From Pseudomonadota bacterium (lineage in GTDB: Bacteria > Pseudomonadota > Gammaproteobacteria > Steroidobacterales > Steroidobacteraceae), in NCBI GenBank assembly GCA_023433515.1, contig JAEZCN010000204.1, forward strand, positions 1 to 16,818: a stretch of 16,818 bases of DNA, read 5' to 3'. The translations under genes were made by a program, and so were the position numbers. The notes beneath the pieces are model-generated. The model saw only the letters and a list, made by a program, of their open reading frames with translations, was not told the origin of the DNA and ran no database searches. Below, piece after piece: positions 1 through 7,006 of this stretch. Position 1 is the first letter of the stretch. Each line of letters begins with the position of its first letter.

Positions 1-62
1 CCATCGAGTCCACGCTGCGCGGCCCGCCGGGATTCCAGACATTCGCCGAGGTAGTCGCCTGA
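1..62 (+). CDS. 3' end of an upstream gene (partial)
   Basis: An open frame enters from the left edge (first whole codon at base 3) and ends at TGA 60-62, reading IESTLRGPPGFQTFAEVVA. Nearly all its codons end in G or C, like the real genes of this window, and it stops 113 bases before the next gene on the same strand. That makes it look like the C-terminus of a gene cut by the window edge. Nineteen residues are too few to name a family. It may or may not belong to the operon that follows. Confidence 0.45.
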   Translation, partial: IESTLRGPPGFQTFAEVVA

Positions 63-175
63 GAAATCGTCAGTTCCCGGGCAAACACGCCGTCATCACA
101 CGGATGAAACTCCGCAAGCCACCCGCCGCGCGGCGCCTATTTGGTATCGTCGCCGGCGTGCAAGATTCATCGACC

Positions 176-2911
176 ATGCCGCGCCGCTCACGTGACGTCG
201 CACTGCGCTTCTGCGTTGCGGCGGCCCTGCTGTGTGGTGTCGCGCTGGCCGACGTGAAGAAGGAGTCCGCCGGCTTCTTCGACAAGTACTGCGGCGAATG
301 CCATTACGAAGATGCGAATGGCGGCCTCGACGTGAGCATGCTGGATTTCGAGCCGGCCGATCACGACAACTTCGCCACGTGGGTGCGGATGCTCGATCGC
401 GTCGCGGCGGGAGAAATGCCGCCGAAGAAACGCGAGAGGCGTCCGACGCAGGCGGAGATCGCCGCGTTCACGCAGACCGTCGCCACCCCGCTCGCGAACT
501 TCGAGAAGGACATCACCGCGCGCGAAGGCCGCGCCATGCAGCGCCGGCTCAACCGCTACGAATACGAAAACGCGCTGCGCGACCTGTTGAACGTCCCATG
601 GGCGCAGGTCAGGGACAAACTACCGCACGACGGCGAAGCGCATCGCTTCAACAAGAGTGGCGAGGCGCTCGACGTTTCCTTCGTGCAGATGGAGCGTTAC
701 CTGACCGCGGCGGACTACGCGATGCGCCAGGCGATGTCGGCGGCGTTCGAGCGGCCGAAGGCCGGGACGCGGCGCATCTACGCGCGCGACGCCATCGGCC
801 CGCGCTTCTACATGCCGCGTGAGAACGGCACGTTGCCGGACCGGCTCATGTTCCCCGTACTCGACTCGCAGGCGCAGCCCGATGTACGCGCGGGGCGTGC
901 GCCGAACTCGAGCCCGGAGACGCGCGATCGCGAGGCGGTGGGCAAGGTGGCCAGCATCTTCAGCGATGCGGGCCAGTACGGCTGGGGATTCAACGCGCCG
1001 GCCGCGGGGCGTTACAAGATCCGGCTCAAGGGCTACTCGATCTGGGTGAGCGGCGGCGGCATCGGCCGCTGGTTCTACGAAGGGCAGGGCGACGAGAAGG
1101 CGCCTGTCTACTGGCTGCCCGTCTGGCATCGTCCCAACGCGGACGAGATCTGGCGCGGCCGCGACAACGAGCCCATCGGCATCTACGCTCGCAGCTCGGG
1201 CCAGACGCGTCCCGTCGGTGTCATGGACTTCACGCCGGATCCGACGGTCGGAGAAATAGAGGCGGATCTCGCGGGGGGCGAGACCCTCCAGTCCGATGGA
1301 ATGCGCCTGTTCCGCACGCGCGTGAACGGCACCGACGAGCAATACGTCAATCCGCTCGCGACGAAGGAAGGCATGCCGGGCTACGCGGTGCAGTGGCTGG
1401 AAATCACGGGACCGCTCGACGACGAACGCGCCACGAACGGCTACAAACTACTGTTCGGCGACCTGCCGATGCGCAAGCTCGGCGAAGGCGAAAAAGGCGG
1501 CGTCCCGCTCGAGAGGGTGGAGCCGTACAAGCCACCGCCGGTGGGCGGCGCGACTTCCTTCGGGGGACCTTTCGGATTCCTGCGCAGTCCCGTCGTCAAC
1601 GTGAACGTCGAAGTCGTCTCGAAGGCGCCGCAGCGGGACGCCGAGCGGTTGCTGCGCAAGTTCATCGAAACCGCTTACCGGCGTCCGGTCGCCGAGTCCG
1701 AAGTGCAACGGTTCCTCGGACTGTTCAAGCGCGAGTTCGCACTGGGCTCGGGCTTCGCGCGCTCGATGCTCACCGCCTACACGGGCGTGCTGGTGTCGCC
1801 CGGCTACGTATACGTCGATGAGAAACCCGGCAAGCTCGACGACTGGGCGCTCGCGACGCGCCTGTCGCTGTTCCTCTGGAACTCCACGCCCGACACCGCG
1901 CTGCGCGCCCGCGCCGCGCGTGGCGAGCTGCGCAAGCCCGAGGTGCTGCGCGCCGAGACGGCGCGGCTGCTCGCCGATCCCAGGTCGCGCCGCTTCGTCG
2001 ACGCGTTCACCGACTACTGGCTCGACCTGCGCAAGATCGACGACACGTCGCCGTCGGCGACCATCTACAACGACTACGAACTCGACGAGCCGCTCAAGAC
2101 CGCCGCGCTGGAAGAGACGCAGCTGTTCTTCGCCGAACTGCTGCGCGCGGATCTGCCGGCGCGCAACGTCGTCGCATCGGATTTCACGTTCCTGAACGAA
2201 CGACTCGCCCGGCACTACGGCATTCCCGACGTCGTGGGTGCGAAGATGCGCCGCGTCGCGCTGCCGGCAGGCAGCGAGCGCGGTGGTTTGATGACGATGG
2301 CGAGCGTGCTCAAGGTCACCGCGAACGGCACGACGACCTCGCCGGTGCTGCGCGGCCACTGGATCACCGAGCGCATCTTCGGCATCGAGACGCGTCCGCC
2401 GCCGCCGAACGTGAAGGCCGTCGAGCCGGACATTCGCGGCGCAGTGACGATCCGTCAGCAGCTCGCCAAACACCGCGAGCATCCGAGCTGCGCGTCCTGC
2501 CACATCAAGATGGATCCGCCGGGGTTCGCGCTCGAGAGTTTCGACGTGATGGGCGCGCGCCGCGACCGTTACCGCGCCGTCGCGGACAACGTGAAGCCCG
2601 TGTCCGGCTTCGGCCTGAACGGCCAGGCCTTCGCGTATCACTACGGGCTGCCGGTCGACGCGTCCGGCGAGTTGCCCGACGGGCGCGAGTTCCGCGACAT
2701 CAACGATTTCAAGCGGCTCATCGCGAGCGACGAAAAGTCGATCGCGCGCAATCTCGCGAAACAGCTGATCGTCTACGGCACCGGCGCGCCGGTGCGTTTC
2801 ACCGACCGCGACGAGCTCGAGCGGATCCTCGAACGCGCCAGCGCGCGCCAGTACGGCGTGCGGACGCTGGTCGAGGAAATCGTCCACAGCGAATTGTTCC
2901 AGTCAAAGTGA
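176..2911 (+). CDS. Exported c-type cytochrome, DUF1587/1595/1592/1588/1585 (PSD/PSCyt family)
   Basis: A 911-residue periplasmic protein of the family described from planctomycetes. I start it at ATG 176, not at the in-frame ATG 104, because residues 1-24 then form a clean Sec signal peptide (MPRRSRDVALRFCVAAALLCGVALA, broken here as basic start, hydrophobic core, A-L-A end); neither ATG has a good ribosome-binding site. Domains in order: cytochrome c-like segment with heme motif CGECH (39-43); DUF1587 (about 122-187, RRLNRYEYENALRDLL); a long beta-rich insert (about 190-480) with glycine/aromatic-rich strands resembling a carbohydrate-binding-type module; DUF1595 (about 488-550); DUF1592 (about 544-672); DUF1588 (about 668-800) with a second heme-type motif CASCH (772-776); DUF1585 (831-911). 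Two CXXCH motifs suggest two covalent hemes. Family members usually sit beside DUF1552 or DUF1501 genes, as here. The reaction is unknown; a redox role in the periplasm is inference. Confidence 0.9.
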   Translation: MPRRSRDVALRFCVAAALLCGVALADVKKESAGFFDKYCGECHYEDANGGLDVSMLDFEPADHDNFATWVRMLDRVAAGEMPPKKRERRPTQAEIAAFTQTVATPLANFEKDITAREGRAMQRRLNRYEYENALRDLLNVPWAQVRDKLPHDGEAHRFNKSGEALDVSFVQMERYLTAADYAMRQAMSAAFERPKAGTRRIYARDAIGPRFYMPRENGTLPDRLMFPVLDSQAQPDVRAGRAPNSSPETRDREAVGKVASIFSDAGQYGWGFNAPAAGRYKIRLKGYSIWVSGGGIGRWFYEGQGDEKAPVYWLPVWHRPNADEIWRGRDNEPIGIYARSSGQTRPVGVMDFTPDPTVGEIEADLAGGETLQSDGMRLFRTRVNGTDEQYVNPLATKEGMPGYAVQWLEITGPLDDERATNGYKLLFGDLPMRKLGEGEKGGVPLERVEPYKPPPVGGATSFGGPFGFLRSPVVNVNVEVVSKAPQRDAERLLRKFIETAYRRPVAESEVQRFLGLFKREFALGSGFARSMLTAYTGVLVSPGYVYVDEKPGKLDDWALATRLSLFLWNSTPDTALRARAARGELRKPEVLRAETARLLADPRSRRFVDAFTDYWLDLRKIDDTSPSATIYNDYELDEPLKTAALEETQLFFAELLRADLPARNVVASDFTFLNERLARHYGIPDVVGAKMRRVALPAGSERGGLMTMASVLKVTANGTTTSPVLRGHWITERIFGIETRPPPPNVKAVEPDIRGAVTIRQQLAKHREHPSCASCHIKMDPPGFALESFDVMGARRDRYRAVADNVKPVSGFGLNGQAFAYHYGLPVDASGELPDGREFRDINDFKRLIASDEKSIARNLAKQLIVYGTGAPVRFTDRDELERILERASARQYGVRTLVEEIVHSELFQSK

Positions 2912-2933
2912 TGTCGAACGGAGCAGTGCCCAG

Positions 2934-4256
2934 ATGACCAACAAATCCCGCGCTCCCTTCATGGCCACTCGTCCCGCCCTGTCGCGCCGCCGATTCCTGC
3001 AGGGCACGGGCGTCGCGATGGCGCTGCCGTTCCTCGATGCGATGCATCCACGTGTCGTGCGCGCCGCGACCGTAACGCGCGACGCCACACCGCGCCGCAT
3101 GTTCGGCATCTGCAACAACCTCGGCCTGCGCCCGGACCTCTTCTTCCCGACGAGCACGGGCCGCGATTACGAGCTGTCGCCGCTGCTCGAACTACTCGAG
3201 GCGTACCGCGACGACTTCACCGTGATCAGTGGTGTCTCTCACCCGAACGTCGATGGTGGCCACCCGTCGGACATCGCATTCCTGACCGCCGCGCCGCACC
3301 CGGCGAGCAGCTCGTTCCGGAACACGATTTCACTGGACCAGTTCGTCGCCGAGCGCATCGGCACGATGACGCGATTCCCGTCGCTCACGCTCTCGGTCAA
3401 TGGCGCGGTTCGCGGTCTTTCATGGACCGGCGCAGGCGTTGCGATTCCGCCGGAAGAGAGCGCGGTCGATCTCTTCAACCAGCTCTTCCTGCAGGGCACG
3501 CCCGAGCAGATCGAAGCGCAGGTGCACAAGCTCGACACCGGGCGCAGCATTCTCGACACGGTGGCGGAACAGGCGAAGACGCTGCAGCGCGACGTCGGCG
3601 CGCGCGATCGCACCCGGCTCGAACAGTACTTCACGAGCGTGCGCGACCTCGAGAACCGGCTGCAGGAATCGCGCGAGTGGGAGCGCAAACCCAAGCCCGT
3701 GGTCAAGGTCGCCGCGCCAACCGAGATCGGCAATGCCGCGCAGTACATGGACAAGGTGAAGGCCATGTACGACCTCACGCGTCTGGCGTTCGAAACCGAC
3801 TCGACTCGCGCGGTCACGCTCATGTTGAACAGCGTCGCGACGCCGGTCATCACGCTTCCCGGCGAGACCATCACCGACAGCTATCACAATCTCTCTCACC
3901 ACGGAAAAACCGACGAGAAGCTTGGCCAGCTCAAGGTGCTGGACGAGTGGCACATAAAGCTGCTCGCGAAACTGTTCGGTGAATTGAAGGCCGTGCGCGA
4001 GGGCGAGGAAACGCTGCTGGATCGCACGATGATCCTCTACGGCTCGAACCTCGGCGACGCCAATGCGCACTCGACGATCAATCTGCCGACGCTGTTCGCG
4101 GGCGGCGGATTTCGCCACGGCCAGCATCTCGCGTTCGACCAGTCGCAGAACTATCCACTGCCGAACCTGTTCGTTTCGATGCTCCAGCGCATGGGTCTCG
4201 AAGAAGACAAGTTCGCCTCGTCGACCGGCACGATGCGCGGGCTCGAGATGGCATGA
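2934..4256 (+). CDS. DUF1552 family Tat-exported protein
   Basis: A 440-residue protein that starts at ATG 2934 behind GGAG (2920-2923), 22 bases after the cytochrome stop. Residues 17-23 (S-R-R-R-F-L-Q) are a twin-arginine motif followed by a hydrophobic stretch and an Ala-rich cleavage region near residue 43, so it is expected to be exported folded through Tat, possibly with a cofactor. The body matches DUF1552, including the family signature H-x-x-S-H-H at 318-323 (HNLSHH) and the closing segment around LYGSNLGDANAHSTINLPTLFAGG (about 362-385; short motif G-S-N-L-G-D then H). DUF1552 and DUF1501 are related to the alkaline phosphatase/sulfatase-like fold in family descriptions, but no catalytic set is proven here. 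Adjacency to the DUF1592 cytochrome is the usual arrangement, and the two probably act together in the periplasm. Substrate unknown. Confidence 0.9.
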   Translation: MTNKSRAPFMATRPALSRRRFLQGTGVAMALPFLDAMHPRVVRAATVTRDATPRRMFGICNNLGLRPDLFFPTSTGRDYELSPLLELLEAYRDDFTVISGVSHPNVDGGHPSDIAFLTAAPHPASSSFRNTISLDQFVAERIGTMTRFPSLTLSVNGAVRGLSWTGAGVAIPPEESAVDLFNQLFLQGTPEQIEAQVHKLDTGRSILDTVAEQAKTLQRDVGARDRTRLEQYFTSVRDLENRLQESREWERKPKPVVKVAAPTEIGNAAQYMDKVKAMYDLTRLAFETDSTRAVTLMLNSVATPVITLPGETITDSYHNLSHHGKTDEKLGQLKVLDEWHIKLLAKLFGELKAVREGEETLLDRTMILYGSNLGDANAHSTINLPTLFAGGGFRHGQHLAFDQSQNYPLPNLFVSMLQRMGLEEDKFASSTGTMRGLEMA

Positions 4257-4798
4257 AACGCCGCATTGCGATTCCATTGCTCGCGATGCTGATCGGCGCC
4301 GCCTCCGCCGCGTACGCGGAGGAGGTGGTGATCGACTTCGAGCAGACCGAGATCGGCAAGCCCGTGCCGCGGTGGACGGAGAAGGGCGTCACCTTCGAGC
4401 TGGCGGGTCCGCCCACGCGGAGCAAGGCGGTCGGGCGCGTGATGTTCTTTCCGCACATCGACACGAACCGCAAGGGCATCTTGAACGCGATGGCGACCGA
4501 ACAGGCGATCCCGGTGGTCGCGAAGTTTCCGAAGAGCGTTTCTTCGGTGACCGTCGTGTTCTGGGGCTCCACCGGCTGTCCGGCGTTGCTCGAGGCGCTC
4601 GACGAGAACGGCGCGGTCGTCGACCAGGCATCGGCCGACGCCGTGCCGGGCCGCAACACGCCGGGCGATCCCATCCCGTTCCTGACGCTCAATGTGAAGG
4701 CGTCGCGAATCGCGGCCATCCGCTTCAGCGGACCGCGCAACGGCGAGTTCCTCGCCGCGGACGAGATCCGGTTTACGACGTCAAAGCAAGCGCGCTAA
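4253..4798 (+). CDS. Small secreted beta-rich protein of unknown function
   Basis: A 181-residue protein whose ATG (4253) overlaps the DUF1552 stop as ATGA, which implies translational coupling and membership of the same operon. Residues 1-22 form a Sec signal peptide ending A-Y-A before EEVVIDFEQ. The mature part alternates hydrophobic and polar residues in short strands (VVIDFE, VTFELAG, VTVVFWG, LTLNVKA, AAIRFSG, ADEIRF). It ends in an A-x-D-E-I-R-F strand typical of secreted jelly-roll or carbohydrate-binding-like domains. I see no catalytic motif and a single mature cysteine (in STGCPALLEAL). I do not recognise a named family. Position and coupling suggest an accessory subunit or ligand-binding partner of the DUF1592/DUF1552 pair; that is inference. 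Confidence 0.75.
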   Translation: MKRRIAIPLLAMLIGAASAAYAEEVVIDFEQTEIGKPVPRWTEKGVTFELAGPPTRSKAVGRVMFFPHIDTNRKGILNAMATEQAIPVVAKFPKSVSSVTVVFWGSTGCPALLEALDENGAVVDQASADAVPGRNTPGDPIPFLTLNVKASRIAAIRFSGPRNGEFLAADEIRFTTSKQAR

Positions 4799-4803
4799 GG
4801 ACG

Positions 4804-4842
4804 GAGTGGCCAGTCGCCGCTCTCGCCGATCGGAGGCCGCTC
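4804..4842. terminator. Possible hairpin between convergent genes
   Basis: GAGTGGCC (4804-4811) can pair with GGCCGCTC (4835-4842) with one G-U pair across a 23-base loop. It fills the 42-base gap between the convergent ends of the secreted protein gene and the dehydrogenase gene. There is no T-run on either strand, so intrinsic termination is doubtful. Confidence 0.2.
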
Positions 4843-5866
4843 AGCACTCGACCATCGCCTTGATCACCGCGGATTCCGGCTTCAACCACAGGGCGATCGT
4901 CGCCGGAAGATCGTGCAGCGGCGCACGATGCGTGCGCAGCGCGGCGGTGGGGATCTTCCCGGCGCGCATGCTCTGGAGCACGAGGTCGAAATCCTCGGCC
5001 GTCGCATTGCGGCTGCCCATGAGCGTGATTTCGCGCTTGTGGAAGTCGGGATCGGAAAACTTGATGTCGGCGCTCACCACCGAGACGAGGACATAGGTGC
5101 CGCCGTGGGCGACGTACCGGAACCCGTTCTCCATCGCCTGGGGATTGCCGGTGGCATCGAAGACGATGTCGAACAATTCGCCTTCCGTGAGGGATGCCAG
5201 TATCGCGGGAAGATCGTCGGAGGGCGCGAGAACGTTCGGAATCCCGAGCTTGTCGTGACAGAAGGCGAGGCGCTCCGGCCTCGAGTCGATCACGGTCACC
5301 TGGCCGCCGCGCAACTTCGAAAACAGCGCGCAGGCGATTCCGATCGGCCCGCTCCCGGAAACCACGACACGTTGACCCGGCCTGACGTCCGCGCGGCGCA
5401 CGGCGTGCGCCCCGATCGCCAGGAACTCGATCATGGCCGCTTCCTCGAGGGTTATGCCGCGGGCGGAGAAAACGAATCCTTCAGGCACGCAAACGTATTG
5501 GGCCAGCCCGCCATCGCGGTGCACGCCCAGCACCGAGAGGGACGTGCAGCAGTTCGAACGGCCCTTGCGACAGGCGCCGCACACACCGCAGGAAATGTAG
5601 GGCACGACATACACCGGGTCGCCCGGCTTCAGCGCCGATCCATCCGGCGACTCGACCACCTCTCCCGAGAATTCGTGGCCCATCACGCGAGGGTAGGACA
5701 AGTACGGCTGGACGCCGCGAAAGATGTGCATGTCCGTGCCGCACACACCGACGCGTCTCACGCGTACGAGAACCTCGCCCGGGCCTGGCACAGGGATCGG
5801 TCGCTGCTCGACGATCAGGGAACCCGGTCGCGGACAGACCACTACATCCATCAAGGCGTCGTTCAT
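4841..5866 (-). CDS. Zinc-dependent medium-chain alcohol/polyol dehydrogenase
   Basis: A 341-residue cytosolic MDR-family enzyme expected to oxidise an alcohol or sugar/polyol with NAD. The catalytic zinc ligands are visible: C42 (GVCGTD), H64-E65 (GHE) and E147 (MIEFLAIGAHAVRR). The structural zinc loop has C93, C96, C99 and C107 (CGVCGACRKGRSNCC). The Rossmann nucleotide-binding motif is GSGPIG (171-176), with an acidic D194 at the end of the next strand (VIDSRPERL), which favours NAD over NADP. Length is normal. The start could be ATG 5866 or ATG 5851 (Met6); neither has a strong ribosome site. The set of residues is closest to the broad 'zinc-binding alcohol dehydrogenase' group containing L-galactonate and sorbitol-type dehydrogenases; the substrate cannot be read from sequence. 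It is separated from the upstream DUF2306 gene by 110 bases containing palindromes and a promoter-like element, so it is probably transcribed on its own. Confidence 0.92.
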   Translation of the reverse strand: MNDALMDVVVCPRPGSLIVEQRPIPVPGPGEVLVRVRRVGVCGTDMHIFRGVQPYLSYPRVMGHEFSGEVVESPDGSALKPGDPVYVVPYISCGVCGACRKGRSNCCTSLSVLGVHRDGGLAQYVCVPEGFVFSARGITLEEAAMIEFLAIGAHAVRRADVRPGQRVVVSGSGPIGIACALFSKLRGGQVTVIDSRPERLAFCHDKLGIPNVLAPSDDLPAILASLTEGELFDIVFDATGNPQAMENGFRYVAHGGTYVLVSVVSADIKFSDPDFHKREITLMGSRNATAEDFDLVLQSMRAGKIPTAALRTHRAPLHDLPATIALWLKPESAVIKAMVEC

Positions 5867-5895
5867 GCGGCGGCTTCGCGCTTATGAAAGTCGGT

Positions 5896-5922
5896 AGCAT
5901 ATATAAAAGCGCCTCACCGCAA
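5896..5922 (-). promoter_or_regulatory. Candidate promoter of the dehydrogenase gene
   Basis: Read on the minus strand, TTGCGG (5922-5917) is followed 15 bases later by TATGCT (5901-5896), inside the only AT-rich patch of the area (TATATA). The spacer is short and the -35 match is only three bases, so this is a weak sigma70-type call. It lies 30-56 bases upstream of the dehydrogenase start. Confidence 0.35.
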
Positions 5923-5925
5923 TGT

Positions 5926-5935
5926 TCTCGCGAGA
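5926..5935. promoter_or_regulatory. Perfect 10-bp palindrome TCTCGCGAGA (possible operator)
   Basis: TCTCGCGAGA is its own reverse complement and lies just upstream of the candidate -35 box of the dehydrogenase gene. A second palindrome, TTCCGGAA, follows at 5942-5949. Their position fits binding sites for a regulator, but no regulator gene adjoins them and short GC-rich palindromes are common by chance. Confidence 0.3.
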
Positions 5936-5976
5936 TACCTGTTCCGGAATGTCGGCGCCGCCGGACGCCCGAAGGC

Positions 5977-6840
5977 CTATCCACCCTGCCACAGGCTTGC
6001 GAACAGCTTGACCAGGTGTCTGCCGTACTTGCCGGTCTCCGTTCCGCTCGTCGCCGCGATCGAGTAGACGAACACGACCGCGATGAATACGCTCGCCGCC
6101 AGGGCCGACCATTTCATCGAACGCCCCCAGTTCGCGCGCCGGTGTTTGTTGCGGATGAAGAATTCGGCGACCAGCAGGTTGGGCACGAAGAATAAATACG
6201 CCACCGCATAGTCGAACCAGCCGCGAGCTCCGTTCTGGCCGATGCCGACGCCGCCCGCGAGGTCCTCCCAGGCCCGGAACTCGAGATCGAAGATCCACGA
6301 ACCGAGCACCATCGCGAACAGGCGTATGGCCCACGCGCGGTGGAGATCGAATCGCCTCGCGCGGGCGTGCACGTAGGCCATGACGGCGCTCAGCATCATC
6401 ACTGCGCCCCAGATGGCGAACGCGATGTGATCCCAGCTGCCGGTACGGTGCGCGAGGATGAATGACAGCCCACCGACGCCCGCCAGCAGGCCGGCCGTCA
6501 CGTAGACGCGACCGGTCCAGCGATGCACGAGGGGATGGCGCGCGCGAATGCTTGCCGAAAAAAGTATCGGCCAGGCGAGCACCAGCACGGCGCCCATGAA
6601 GTAATGCATGCCGATGCCGATGCTCGCGATCCACTCGGAGGGCTCCAGCGGAGTCCCCGAAAGCAGGCTGCTCCATTGATGGAAGTTCGCGAACGTGACG
6701 CCGAAGGCCCGCAACAGGATGTAGCTGCCGAATATCCCGAGGCCGACCAGCGCGGAAATGTGGAAAACCCGGCCGGTCCATCTGAACGCGGGATCCCTGG
6801 ACGGGTTCATGGCGGATTTCCGGATGGCGGTGGTATTCAC
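5977..6840 (-). CDS. DUF2306 family multi-pass membrane protein
   Basis: An integral inner-membrane protein of up to 287 residues. The longest frame begins at GTG 6840; an ATG at 6810 (Met11) gives 277 residues and an equally good start just before the first membrane helix. Neither has a convincing Shine-Dalgarno, so the start is open. Numbered from GTG, hydrophobic helices occur near residues 26-46, 78-98, 112-132, 140-160, 185-200, 222-240 and 250-270. The two family hallmarks are HRWTGRVYV (about 106-114) and a later H-R-x-W-x-x-R (LHRAWAIR). Histidines also occur in MHYFMG (about 79). DUF2306 has no assigned biochemical role; conserved histidines in helices would allow heme or metal binding, but that is speculation. 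It is transcribed divergently from the membrane regulator at 7007 and shares its 166-base upstream region, so regulation by that protein is plausible. Confidence 0.85.
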   Translation of the reverse strand: MNTTAIRKSAMNPSRDPAFRWTGRVFHISALVGLGIFGSYILLRAFGVTFANFHQWSSLLSGTPLEPSEWIASIGIGMHYFMGAVLVLAWPILFSASIRARHPLVHRWTGRVYVTAGLLAGVGGLSFILAHRTGSWDHIAFAIWGAVMMLSAVMAYVHARARRFDLHRAWAIRLFAMVLGSWIFDLEFRAWEDLAGGVGIGQNGARGWFDYAVAYLFFVPNLLVAEFFIRNKHRRANWGRSMKWSALAASVFIAVVFVYSIAATSGTETGKYGRHLVKLFASLWQGG

Positions 6841-6858
6841 GAGGTCTCACGCTTGCGT

Positions 6859-6877
6859 GCGCCGGACGATCCGGCGC
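6859..6877. promoter_or_regulatory. Perfect 8+8 inverted repeat, 3-base spacer
   Basis: GCGCCGGA (6859-6866) and TCCGGCGC (6870-6877) are exact reverse complements separated by CGA. The repeat lies 19 bases upstream of the GTG start of the DUF2306 gene, in the region shared with the divergent regulator gene. It could be an operator or a 5'-leader hairpin of the DUF2306 transcript. High GC raises the chance rate of such repeats. Confidence 0.35.
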
Positions 6878-6987
6878 GACCAGCATCCGTCGCCGCGCGC
6901 TTCCAGGTCTTGAGGAACCCCTGAGGTTTTTCGCAGGTTGATGAGGAAAAGCGCCGGGAAGCCCGGTCCGCGGTCGCGACCTGTACA

Positions 6988-6993
6988 TATACT
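6988..6993 (+). promoter_or_regulatory. Weak -10-like TATACT before the regulator gene
   Basis: TATACT matches a -10 box well, but no good -35 is seen 16-18 bases upstream. Transcription from it would leave a leader of only about 7 bases before ATG 7007. It sits inside TGTACATATACT. Treat as a hint only. Confidence 0.2.
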
Positions 6994-7006
6994 TGCGGAG
7001 CGGGGA

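Noticed and set aside
104..175. Upstream ATG extension of the DUF1592 gene
   Set aside because: It would place 24 extra residues before a clear signal peptide and has no ribosome-binding site.
1448..2887. A 479-codon open frame antisense to the DUF1592 cytochrome gene
   Set aside because: Composition (Arg, Ala, Glu, His, Val rich, no recognisable motif) is typical of the antisense shadow of a high-GC gene.
6906..6930. Short AACC/GGTT stem followed by TTTTT, resembling a terminator
   Set aside because: The stem is only 4 bp, and no plus-strand gene ends upstream of it; the neighbour upstream is on the minus strand.
6938..7006. Upstream ATG extension of the membrane regulator
   Set aside because: ATG 7007 has GGAG at good spacing, and the extension lies in the divergent promoter region with no homologous sequence expected before the winged helix.
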